Origin: an uncultured Flavobacteriia bacterium
GTDB lineage: Bacteria; Bacteroidota; Bacteroidia; Flavobacteriales_D; Crocinitomicaceae
Assembly: GCA_903873915.1 (NCBI GenBank)
Contig: CAIQQH010000042.1
Span: forward strand, 1 to 32,132
Length of the DNA stretch: 32,132 nt
Direction: 5' to 3'
The notes beneath the pieces are model-generated. The model was not told the DNA's origin, did no database searches, and saw nothing but the letters and a program-made list of their open reading frames with translations. A program made the translations under genes and the position numbers. This document shows positions 1-7,931 of the stretch, in pieces (the first letter of the stretch is position 1; each line of letters begins with the position of its first letter).

Positions 1-18
1 GGCTTCTTAATAAATCCT

Positions 19-46
19 AATTTTTAACTCTTAATTTTTAATTCTT
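19..46. repeat. 14-bp AT-rich tandem repeat, two copies
   Basis: Two adjacent 14-base units, AATTTTTAACTCTT and AATTTTTAATTCTT, differ at one base and are followed by a partial third start (AATTT). The second unit runs into the stop codon of the PorP/SprF-OmpA gene. No hairpin is evident and no function can be assigned; slippage in AT-rich spacer DNA is the simplest explanation. Confidence 0.5.
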
Positions 47-1439
47 AATTTCCTAGAACGTAGTTCATCAACACCCTACGATTTCTGGCTTTCCCTTCCT
101 CTGTCCCATTATCAGAAATTGGCTTTGATTCACCATACCACTGCAAATCAATGCGTGATGGATCAACACCATTGGCAACAAGGAAGTCCTTCACCGCTTG
201 TACACGATTTTTAGAAAGCTCCATATTGTATTCATCAGACCCTTGATTGTCTGTATGCCCTTCCAAGCGAATCTTTAAATCTGTTCTAAGCAACATGATA
301 TTTGTCAAGGACTCCAACTCACCGTGTGATTTCTTCAAGATGATGGCCTTGTCATTTTCAAATTCTAAGGTCTTTGCAGCTAAATCCAAAACGCGTTCAG
401 CTTCTTGGTTGCTCACCATGCGATTTTGAGGAGAATCTATAAAGACGGTATCCACGCGTTCAACAACAAGGGTATCAATCTTATATTCGATGCGAACGAT
501 GGTATCAGACTTCGGAACAACCTCAGCAATATCCTCTACCACAACCGATTTCTTGTTTCGGCACAATTTCAAGCCGATAATTACCTCATGCGAACCTGAA
601 CTGTACTTTGCAATGTTGCGCATAGGAGCTTCGTAAGCATAGCCAATAAAGAACAAATCTTGAATATTGATTCCTACGCGACCGATCAAACCAACACCTG
701 TTCGGTAGCCCAAACCTCCTTGAATGAAGTCTTTGTACATCACATCCGCATTGAAATCGAACTGTGAAATTTGTGGAATCCCTTTGTACATTGCAGATGG
801 ACGTAGCGCGAGGTTTTGATTGATCTGAAACTTATATCCTGCCATCGCAATGATGTGGCGTTTCAAGCCGTAGCCGTCCAAATTGGTATAACCAAAATTC
901 GAGAAAGTTTGAATGACCTGTTTCGAAGAAACTCCCAAATCCAAGCCTTTAAAGCGGTACATCAAGCCTATTTCAGTGTTAATCGAAGAAGACGATTGTG
1001 AACCACCATTGACGATATTATCGGCCATGTCAAACACCACTGCACTTGTTGGATTTACACGAAATTGGTAATACCCCGCAGTAAGCCCAAGGCGAATGTT
1101 GTGCGCTCCCAAGCGAATTCCATAAGATACAGAACCTGAGGCGGCAATTTGCTGAAGCATCCCCACCTTATCGATAAGCATACTTCCTCCCACTCCCCAA
1201 TTCTTTCCAAGACGGGAATTCACACTCAATAAACTTGTAACAGGCGCTCCCTCCACTTTACCCCATTGATTGAGGTGAGAAAAGAAAATCTGTGTACATC
1301 CTTCTGCTCCTGCATACGCTGGATTTAGTGCAAAGCGGTTGTAGTTATATACGCTAGACTGAGGCGTTTGCTGAGCCATGGTCTGTATTGCAAGCATGCT
1401 ACTCGCAACGATCAATGTATTTCGAACGAACTTTTTCAT
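45..1439 (-). CDS. PorP/SprF family outer-membrane protein fused to an OmpA C-terminal domain
   Basis: The 464-residue protein has a signal peptide (residues 1-22, MKKFVRN start, ending MA before QQ). Residues about 25-300 look like PorP/SprF: an N-terminal SVYNYNRFALNPAYAG segment followed by glycine/aromatic-rich strands of a predicted outer-membrane barrel. Residues about 345-464 form an OmpA-like peptidoglycan-binding domain with LEGHTDNQGSDEYN, the LSKNRVQAV helix and a terminal GKARNRRV. PorP/SprF proteins are usually about 300-330 residues without this tail, so this is a fusion. Family knowledge: SprF-type proteins are encoded next to type-B sorting-domain proteins and are needed for their secretion or attachment. 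Here the gene lies 8 bases downstream of such a gene, so shared transcription is very likely. I infer that it anchors or helps export that adhesin, with the OmpA tail tying the site to peptidoglycan. Confidence 0.9.
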   Translation of the reverse strand: MKKFVRNTLIVASSMLAIQTMAQQTPQSSVYNYNRFALNPAYAGAEGCTQIFFSHLNQWGKVEGAPVTSLLSVNSRLGKNWGVGGSMLIDKVGMLQQIAASGSVSYGIRLGAHNIRLGLTAGYYQFRVNPTSAVVFDMADNIVNGGSQSSSSINTEIGLMYRFKGLDLGVSSKQVIQTFSNFGYTNLDGYGLKRHIIAMAGYKFQINQNLALRPSAMYKGIPQISQFDFNADVMYKDFIQGGLGYRTGVGLIGRVGINIQDLFFIGYAYEAPMRNIAKYSSGSHEVIIGLKLCRNKKSVVVEDIAEVVPKSDTIVRIEYKIDTLVVERVDTVFIDSPQNRMVSNQEAERVLDLAAKTLEFENDKAIILKKSHGELESLTNIMLLRTDLKIRLEGHTDNQGSDEYNMELSKNRVQAVKDFLVANGVDPSRIDLQWYGESKPISDNGTEEGKARNRRVLMNYVLGN

Positions 1440-1447
1440 GACGCTGC

Positions 1448-4400
1448 TTATTTTTTAAATCTGAACAAGTTGATACTTCCTGTGAAATCCTCATCCGAAC
1501 ATTTGATCGAATAGAAGTACACACCATCAGGCAATAATTCGCCGTCCTTGGTTCCTGCCCACTCATTGTGGTAATCGTTAGTCGTATATACTGGTTGACC
1601 CCAACGGTTGTAGACGGTCACCGTACATCCCGCGATGTATGGATAATTGTTGATCTTCCATGTATCGTTCTGACCATCGTCGTTTGGCGTAACCATGTTA
1701 CTGATTTCAAAGTCACCCACACAATCAATGACCGATAGTTCAAGTCGAACGATAGAATCACATCCTGCTGCCGTAGTCGTTGTATCGATGTACATTCCAC
1801 TTGTTGTCAATGATTGACCAAAGAGATTGTAGGTTTCCCCTTTACAAATCTCTGCTTGCTGATAGGTTTCTGTAGCGTTCGTAACAAACAAGTATAAGGT
1901 GACTGTTGAGTCGCAGCCATTGGCATTGACCAACACTTCTGTAAATGCACCACTTGTCGTTAAGGTTTGTGTTCCGAACGTGTATGACTGGCCTTCACAA
2001 ATGGTCGCCGTAATTGATCCTGTTGTATTTGGTAATACCGTAAGGAACAAAGTAGCAATGGAATCACATCCTTGCACCGATACTAAGGTGTCGACAAATG
2101 TTCCAGCTGTTGATAGAAGGTTTCCACCAAATGCATAGCTATCACCTGTGCAAATTGACTGGCTTGTAGTTGATGTCAAAAATGCCGTTACGAACAATGT
2201 TGTTGTCACTGTACTGTCACACCCATTTGCTGCAACAAAAGGATCGGTATAAATTCCTGCTGTGGTATAAGTGTTTGTTCCGATCGCATAAGAGGCACCT
2301 TGACAAATGGTAATCGTTTGTGCAAAGTTCACCGGTTCGTTGATGGACAATGTTGTAAAGATTGTACTATCGCAGCCATTTGCGGCGGTGAATACATCTG
2401 TGTACAATCCAGCACTTGTTTGTGCTGCACCTTGCAAGAAAATTGACCCACCAGTGCAGATAGCAGTATCTACAAATACTTGAATTGGGCTGATGACACA
2501 AGGGTTAGCACAGGCTGTTGCATCTACTGTAAAGCTGTATGGACACGATCCATCCGTTACTGTAACCGTAAATACCTCTGCTGAAGGAACTTCATAAACT
2601 ATATTTGATCCTGCGGCAAATGTTCCTGTCGAAACTGCATTGCCTGCAGCATTTGAAATGGTGTAACTAAAGCCAGAACCATTGAATGTCGCAAGTCCAC
2701 CTGAGGCAGTAAACGTAATCGTACACAAGGCATTGTCATAAGAAGATACGGGCTGGATAGGCTGAAGGAATACCACTGGAACTCCGTTGCTCAAGGCCGC
2801 AGATGAACAAGAGAATGTTCCCCAATCAGATCCTGGTTGATCCGCCATTGGCGAGACATAGTAAAGCTGATTGAATGCAGGGTTTCCAAATGTTCCTGAA
2901 CCATTCGTATTGTTCACGAAGATTCCATTGGAAGTTTGCACTGAATCAATGAATACAAATCCTGAACCTGACACAGGGTCTGGCACTGGCGATGTATTGT
3001 GAATCACATAGCCCAAAGACAAGCAAGACGGAATATCCAAGGTACTTTCTCCGATACCATTCACCATAATTCCTGGATAGATGGTGTCACCAAAGCAAAC
3101 GAACGCGGTGTCCGGATCGGTCACATTGATTGTATTGCCATTTGACAATTCAACAAAAACATCACCTGCATCATTCGCTACTTCGCGAACATATTCGATA
3201 ATGTATTCCCCTTCGTCACCTGGTGACCCACCGTCCAATTGGATGGCGTATATTTTTCCAGGAACGAGACAACAAACGGACTCTTGTGTTCCCTCAAATC
3301 CTGCAGAACCAGTCAACATTGGTGTTACAATCGGTGTATTTCGTGTTCCATCTTGTGTGTACGTTGCAGGTTGCAATCCACCGTAACAATCTATTCCATT
3401 GAGCAACTCGTAAACATTGTAGCGCAATGTATCTAGACCGATGTAGGCACGGATATTCATTTCAACTGATCCAGATGGAGGAGCAACGAAATAATGCCAT
3501 ACTGTTTGATCTGCGCGATCTAACTGAAGTGCCGCAGCTGCTGGCTCACCTGCCAAATATTCACGGCAAGCAAACTCATTTGTTCCAGCTACTGCTTGGA
3601 AGTTTGGATTTGTTCCGGCCGGAGTCACAGGGATTTCAAACAGAGGGTCAGCAAAAGCCAAACACAAGATATCATTCCCAGGTGGGTTCGTAGTTGGACT
3701 AACCACCGAAGGATCGTACAACCAGGTATTTATGTTTTGTGTGGAAAGTGGGGTCAAGTTGTTGGCTGGATCGACCATTCCAAAGTACTTGTAGCCTGGC
3801 TCGAGACAGCGTGCGTCAATGATTGCACTCACCGTTGTTCCACCAAATAGTCCATTCAAGGCACCATCATTGGCATACAAATCGTCAAGGTTTGCGCAGT
3901 TGTAATCACTTGGAATTCCAGGAGAAAAACGTGCGTCAAAACCAAACAGCGCTGCACTTTCCGAATAGATGGCACTTTGGTAATCTGTTTCAAAAATCAT
4001 TCGACCATTGTTTGGCGCGATAAAGTTCAACCAAACACTTTCGTTCATAACTGCATTATTTACTGCAGGATGATCATAATCGTAAGCATGGTATTGGTTA
4101 GGGTTTGCACTTGTATGTGGCTTGCCTGTTTCACCATAGTCATTTCCACCATCAAATGCACAACCAAAGCCAAGGTTTGCGGTTGCTGTTGAACCAGCGG
4201 TTGAACTGATTGCATTCGTTCCTGGAGATACCGTATTCGACAAACAAGGAATATCGATGAGATCTGGAGAGCTTCCACCCAATTGATTCACACGGAATTC
4301 AAAATACCCATGGTCAGAGGCATTGTCTGCCGCGATTTGAACATAATAGGTTTGACCTGGAATTAGTTTTTGGTAACTGATTCCCGGGAATGGGTCACAG

Positions 4401-5380
4401 CTGTCAAAGGTGATCTCAGCTTCTGGGTCTAGTCCTAAGAAATCAATACCATCGGAAAACTCAACATGCGATAGATATTCAAACTTATCTTTAACCAGGA
4501 CACTTGTAATCGGTTGAATTCCATTGCCGCATGTACTGCCGTCGGCAGCATGATACACCTCGAAGTAAGTGCCAATATCTGTACCAGCTAAATCTGTTGT
4601 GATATAAACCGAACCACTTGGTGGAGCTAAGAATTTCACCCAAGCTGATCCCGCCGTTTGCACATCACTGGCTGCCGGCTCATTTGGTTCTAAGGTGTAG
4701 TCACACCACCCTAAGGTATAGGTCGTATTCATTGCAGCAGCTGTAGCATTGCAAATGGCATCATCAAAGTAATTCACCACCAAAGGGATACGCTCAACAG
4801 AAAGGTTGATCACGTAGGTTTGCGTAGATTGGCATCCGGCACTTCCAGTTGCGGTGAAGGTATAATTGGATGTACCTGCAAAGGCAGGCACAGGCATATT
4901 TACAGTTTGAAGTCCTGTTTGCCCACTGTTCAATCCTAAGATATCGTAGTTTCCAGCGTCGTCGTTGTCATAGGCTTCCCATTTCAACTGAACGTTAGAC
5001 GGTACATCCGTTGCACAGATGTATTGATAATCGAAGAATAGGCCGCTATTTGGACTAAACCCTCCCCCTGGCGCCGTTAATGTGTAAGGTCCGTTGTTGT
5101 TGTTGTTGAAGGCATAGTTAAACCCAAACAATCCAAATAAAGCAGGATTGTTGTTTGAATTCCCAAGGGTGTTATCTGTAGCAGTAAACTCCCAAACGAA
5201 GTCACTGTTTCCTCCGATGTATCCAAAAAAGGGAATGGTAAAACCGTCACAATCCACGTTATTGGTCACTTGCACCGATACAACGCGAACACGAATTGTA
5301 GCCTGACCGAATACAAATCCGGCAGAGGTGAATAGTGCCAACAACAAAGAACGAACGATAAAAATTCGATTCTTATTCAT
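1448..5380 (-). CDS. Large T9SS type-B secreted adhesin with gliding-motility-associated C-terminal domain
   Basis: The 1310-residue protein has an N-terminal signal peptide (residues 1-25, cleavage near VFGQA). Three diverged modules near residues 238, 445 and 623 share W-V/L/H-x-F-x-A-P-P/N-S/N-G. Each has nearby Cys residues and a PGxxYxxQxD-type strand, reminiscent of pre-peptidase-like beta domains (fold not proven). Residues about 970-1215 hold five tandem repeats of about 47 residues of the form IC-x-G-x-S-Y ... L-x-T-x-G-x-Y/F ... GCDS, so each carries two Cys. The C-terminal about 85 residues match the type-B T9SS sorting domain: VTPNDDGQNDTW, YNRWGQPVY, WAGTKDGELLPDGVYFY and a final RFKK. 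It should therefore be exported by T9SS and displayed on the surface or released. A promoter element lies 34 bases upstream and the PorP/SprF-OmpA gene follows it. The ligand is unknown. Confidence 0.93.
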   Translation of the reverse strand: MNKNRIFIVRSLLLALFTSAGFVFGQATIRVRVVSVQVTNNVDCDGFTIPFFGYIGGNSDFVWEFTATDNTLGNSNNNPALFGLFGFNYAFNNNNNGPYTLTAPGGGFSPNSGLFFDYQYICATDVPSNVQLKWEAYDNDDAGNYDILGLNSGQTGLQTVNMPVPAFAGTSNYTFTATGSAGCQSTQTYVINLSVERIPLVVNYFDDAICNATAAAMNTTYTLGWCDYTLEPNEPAASDVQTAGSAWVKFLAPPSGSVYITTDLAGTDIGTYFEVYHAADGSTCGNGIQPITSVLVKDKFEYLSHVEFSDGIDFLGLDPEAEITFDSCDPFPGISYQKLIPGQTYYVQIAADNASDHGYFEFRVNQLGGSSPDLIDIPCLSNTVSPGTNAISSTAGSTATANLGFGCAFDGGNDYGETGKPHTSANPNQYHAYDYDHPAVNNAVMNESVWLNFIAPNNGRMIFETDYQSAIYSESAALFGFDARFSPGIPSDYNCANLDDLYANDGALNGLFGGTTVSAIIDARCLEPGYKYFGMVDPANNLTPLSTQNINTWLYDPSVVSPTTNPPGNDILCLAFADPLFEIPVTPAGTNPNFQAVAGTNEFACREYLAGEPAAAALQLDRADQTVWHYFVAPPSGSVEMNIRAYIGLDTLRYNVYELLNGIDCYGGLQPATYTQDGTRNTPIVTPMLTGSAGFEGTQESVCCLVPGKIYAIQLDGGSPGDEGEYIIEYVREVANDAGDVFVELSNGNTINVTDPDTAFVCFGDTIYPGIMVNGIGESTLDIPSCLSLGYVIHNTSPVPDPVSGSGFVFIDSVQTSNGIFVNNTNGSGTFGNPAFNQLYYVSPMADQPGSDWGTFSCSSAALSNGVPVVFLQPIQPVSSYDNALCTITFTASGGLATFNGSGFSYTISNAAGNAVSTGTFAAGSNIVYEVPSAEVFTVTVTDGSCPYSFTVDATACANPCVISPIQVFVDTAICTGGSIFLQGAAQTSAGLYTDVFTAANGCDSTIFTTLSINEPVNFAQTITICQGASYAIGTNTYTTAGIYTDPFVAANGCDSTVTTTLFVTAFLTSTTSQSICTGDSYAFGGNLLSTAGTFVDTLVSVQGCDSIATLFLTVLPNTTGSITATICEGQSYTFGTQTLTTSGAFTEVLVNANGCDSTVTLYLFVTNATETYQQAEICKGETYNLFGQSLTTSGMYIDTTTTAAGCDSIVRLELSVIDCVGDFEISNMVTPNDDGQNDTWKINNYPYIAGCTVTVYNRWGQPVYTTNDYHNEWAGTKDGELLPDGVYFYSIKCSDEDFTGSINLFRFKK

Positions 5381-5414
5381 AGGCGTAGTTAATTAGTACT
5401 TAATGTAAGCAGGG

Positions 5415-5422
5415 CAAATATA
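5415..5422 (-). promoter_or_regulatory. Promoter -7 element (TATATTTG) for the adhesin operon
   Basis: On the minus strand this reads TATATTTG, an exact match to the Bacteroidota TAnnTTTG element, ending 34 bases before the adhesin ATG. No well-spaced -33 TTTG is present; TTG triplets lie 14 and 25 bases upstream. Confidence 0.6.
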
Positions 5423-5429
5423 CAATTCT

Positions 5430-5439
5430 TTGTTAACAA
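5430..5439. promoter_or_regulatory. 10-bp palindrome TTGTTAACAA, possible operator
   Basis: A perfect 10-base palindrome lies 7 bases upstream of the -7 element of the adhesin operon, where the -33 box and a regulator would sit. The TTGT-ACAA half-sites resemble those of many helix-turn-helix regulators, but no regulator is encoded nearby. The assignment rests only on symmetry and position. Confidence 0.3.
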
Positions 5440-5444
5440 TTCGA

Positions 5445-6704
5445 TTACAAGAGCATGGCAACCGGATTTTCCATGTACCCTTTAAATGTTTGCAAGAACG
5501 CAGCACCTGATGCGCCATCCACTACTCGGTGGTCGCACGACAAAGTAACCTTCATCACATTACCAGGAACGACTTGTCCTTTCTTCACCACAGGAACCTC
5601 TTTGATTCCACCAACTGCCAAAATGCAGCTATCAGGTGGATTAATAATCGCCGTGAATGATTCGATCCCGAACATACCAAGGTTCGAAATTGTAAATGTA
5701 TTTCCTTCCCAATCAGATGGCTGAAGTTTTTTGTCTTTTGCTCTCTTCGCGTATTCGCGCACCTCGTTTCCAATTTGCTGAAATCCTTTTGTATCTGCGA
5801 AACGAACTACAGGAACGAGCAATCCATCTTCAACCGCAACAGCTACACCAATATGAATATGGTGATTGTGACGAATCACATCACCTAACCATGCGCTATT
5901 GACCGCAGGGTGCTGACGCAAGGACATTGCCACTGCCTTCACCACCATATCATTGAAAGAAACTTTTACACCTTCAGTGCTGTTCAAGGACTTGCGCGCT
6001 GAGATGGCATTGTCCATATCGATATCCAGTGTTAAGTAGAAATGTGGAGCCGTGAATTTGCTTTCCGCCAAACGGCGAGCAATTGTTTTTCGCATTTGAG
6101 AAACAGTTTCATCCTCAAATGATTCTGTTCCCGCTGGAGCACTGAATATAGGCGCTGACGCCGGAGTTGTATAAGGAACATAATGGTCTACATCGCGTTT
6201 CACAATGCGACCTGCTTCACCCGAACCAGGGACAGAAGCAATGTCAATACCTTTTTCTTGCGCCATTTTCTTCGCCAACGGCGAAGCGATAATACGACCA
6301 GAAGAATTGGATGTTGGAACAGCCATAGGCGCAGTTACAACTGGAGCTGCAATTGCCGCAGCAATTGGTGTTGACACAGGTGCTGAAACTACTGGTGCAG
6401 CTGCTGCTTCCTCTTTTACCAAAGCAGGGGCCTGAACACCGGCAAGTAATGCCGAGATATCTTCACCTTCTTGTCCAATAATGGCCAAGAGAGAATTTAC
6501 AGGAACCGATTTACCTTTCTCCACACCGATGTGCAACAATACGCCATCGAAGAACGATTCAAATTCCATCGTTGCCTTATCCGTTTCAATTTCTGCAAGG
6601 ACTTCCCCTGAGGAAACTTTATCTCCAACTTTTTTTGTCCATTCAGCCACCACTCCATCAGTCATGGTATCACTTAGTTTCGGCATGTAAACGATTTCCG
6701 CCAT
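5445..6704 (-). CDS. pdhC: Pyruvate dehydrogenase complex E2, dihydrolipoamide acetyltransferase
   Basis: The 419-residue protein transfers acetyl groups from the E1-bound intermediate to CoA within the cytoplasmic pyruvate dehydrogenase complex. Residues 1-80 are one lipoyl domain with the lipoylation site ETDKATMEFES (K43). A Pro/Ala/Val-rich linker (about 90-130) follows, then an E3/E1-binding domain (about 138-172, ASPLAKKMAQEKGID ... GSGEAGRIVKRDVD). The catalytic domain ends in DHRVVDG with H392 and D396 and a terminal VAMLL. It lies 76 bases downstream of the E1-alpha gene on the same strand, so one transcript is likely. E1-beta and E3 are not in the window. The N-terminal KLSDTMTDG and the adjacent E1-alpha support pyruvate rather than branched-chain substrates. 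Confidence 0.95.
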   Translation of the reverse strand: MAEIVYMPKLSDTMTDGVVAEWTKKVGDKVSSGEVLAEIETDKATMEFESFFDGVLLHIGVEKGKSVPVNSLLAIIGQEGEDISALLAGVQAPALVKEEAAAAPVVSAPVSTPIAAAIAAPVVTAPMAVPTSNSSGRIIASPLAKKMAQEKGIDIASVPGSGEAGRIVKRDVDHYVPYTTPASAPIFSAPAGTESFEDETVSQMRKTIARRLAESKFTAPHFYLTLDIDMDNAISARKSLNSTEGVKVSFNDMVVKAVAMSLRQHPAVNSAWLGDVIRHNHHIHIGVAVAVEDGLLVPVVRFADTKGFQQIGNEVREYAKRAKDKKLQPSDWEGNTFTISNLGMFGIESFTAIINPPDSCILAVGGIKEVPVVKKGQVVPGNVMKVTLSCDHRVVDGASGAAFLQTFKGYMENPVAMLL

Positions 6705-6780
6705 AGTATTTTATTTTTCACCCGAAGAACGGGAATGTTTTACTGGTTTAAGGCTTAAAAATAAGAACTGCTCTATGTTC

Positions 6781-7833
6781 TTAGTATTCTTTGATGTAGG
6801 GATAATCAGTTTGAGTGTATACATCCTCATACAACTCATGTGCTTCAGGAAAGGGAGAATTTTCAGCAAACTCAACAGATTCTGCCACTTCTTTTTTCAC
6901 CCAATCTTCGATTGCTTCGATTTCCTTATCGTTCATCCACTTGTTGTCGCGAATCACGGTCAAACAATGTTCGATTGGATCTTGTTCCATCCATTCTGCA
7001 ACTTCGTCTTTCGAACGGTATTTTTGAGGATCAGACATCGAGTGACCTTTGTAACGGTATGTGCGAATATCCAACAAGGTTGGTCCATCACCTCTGCGGC
7101 CTCGTGCAGCAGCTTCTTCAATCGCTTCATGCACATCTTCTGGACGCATACCATTGACAATGCGCGATGGCATTTCGTAGGAAAGTCCAATTTTTGACAA
7201 GTCCGTTACGTTGGTTGTACGCTCAACAGAGGTCCCCATCGCATAATTGTTGTTTTCAATGATGAACACAACTGGAAGTTTCCAAATCATCGCCATGTTG
7301 AATGTTTCGTGCAAGGCACCTTGACGCACAGCGCCATCACCCATAGAAACAAAAGCGACATTATCCGTTCCGTTGTATTGCTCAGCGAAAGCAACTCCAG
7401 CACCCATGGCGATCTGTGCACCAACGATTCCGTGCCCACCCATAAAGTTGCGTTCCTTGTCAAAGAAGTGCATAGATCCACCCTTTCCTTTCGAACATCC
7501 TGTAGAACGACCATACAATTCTGCCATCAACACACGAGGATTTGTCCCCAAAGCGATGGGATGCCCGTGATCGCGGTAAGCCGTCATGTGCTTATCTCCA
7601 GCCTGACATGCGCTCGCCGTTCCTGCAACAATGGCCTCTTGACCAATGTACAAGTGACAAAAGCCACCAAATTTTTGTTGAATATACAACTGACCTGTTT
7701 TTTCCTCAAACTTCCTGATCAAGAGCATATCTTTATACCATTTGATATAAGTCTCTTTTGAAAATTTGGAATTCCCTGCAAATGCAGACTTCTTTGTTGT
7801 CTTAGAAGGTTTAGCTACAGTTTTTACTGCCAT
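6781..7833 (-). CDS. pdhA: Pyruvate dehydrogenase E1 component, alpha subunit
   Basis: E1-alpha binds thiamine diphosphate and, with E1-beta, decarboxylates pyruvate and loads the acetyl group on the lipoyl arm of E2. The ThDP motif runs from GDGAVRQGALHE to ENNNYAMGT. GHGIVGAQIAMGAG and YRYKGHSMSDP (the phosphorylation-loop region) are also typical of E1-alpha. I place the start at the internal ATG (MAVKTVAK, 350 residues): the frame stays open 16 codons further upstream, but a TAnnTTTG promoter element overlaps that extension and the family starts near the FSKETYIKWYKDM segment. The N-terminal 20 residues are basic and low-complexity. E1-beta is missing from the neighbourhood, an arrangement seen in other Bacteroidota, where pdhB lies elsewhere. 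Confidence 0.93.
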   Translation of the reverse strand: MAVKTVAKPSKTTKKSAFAGNSKFSKETYIKWYKDMLLIRKFEEKTGQLYIQQKFGGFCHLYIGQEAIVAGTASACQAGDKHMTAYRDHGHPIALGTNPRVLMAELYGRSTGCSKGKGGSMHFFDKERNFMGGHGIVGAQIAMGAGVAFAEQYNGTDNVAFVSMGDGAVRQGALHETFNMAMIWKLPVVFIIENNNYAMGTSVERTTNVTDLSKIGLSYEMPSRIVNGMRPEDVHEAIEEAAARGRRGDGPTLLDIRTYRYKGHSMSDPQKYRSKDEVAEWMEQDPIEHCLTVIRDNKWMNDKEIEAIEDWVKKEVAESVEFAENSPFPEAHELYEDVYTQTDYPYIKEY

Positions 7834-7858
7834 CTTGCTCTTGATAAAAATAATCGAG

Positions 7859-7866
7859 CAAATATA
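7859..7866 (-). promoter_or_regulatory. Promoter -7 element (TATATTTG) for pdhA-pdhC
   Basis: Minus-strand TATATTTG, an exact TAnnTTTG match, ends 25 bases before the chosen pdhA ATG. Transcription would begin near 7853, inside the longer open frame, which supports the internal start. No convincing -33 box is visible. Confidence 0.6.
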
Positions 7867-7904
7867 GAAATTCTCTTTCAATCACCCTCGCGAAAATCAA
7901 TCGA

Positions 7905-7931
7905 AATAAAACTTAGTGTCAATATGACACT
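7905..7931 (-). terminator. Likely terminator after the TMTC-like gene
   Basis: Directly after the TAA stop of the TMTC-like gene, the minus strand reads AGTGTC-ATATT-GACACT (7931-7915), a perfect 6-bp stem with a 5-base loop. It is followed by a moderately U-rich tail, AAGTTTTATTT. The T-run is interrupted, so efficiency is uncertain. Confidence 0.5.

Noticed and set aside
1899-4192. Several plus-strand open frames of 60-100 codons opposite the adhesin gene
   Set aside because: They mirror the low-complexity Thr/Gly/Asn-rich coding sequence on the minus strand and lack signal peptides, promoters or recognisable domains.
6725-6750. CCCG-AAGAA-CGGG hairpin between pdhA and pdhC
   Set aside because: Only 4 bp of stem and no T-run on the minus strand; not a credible terminator.
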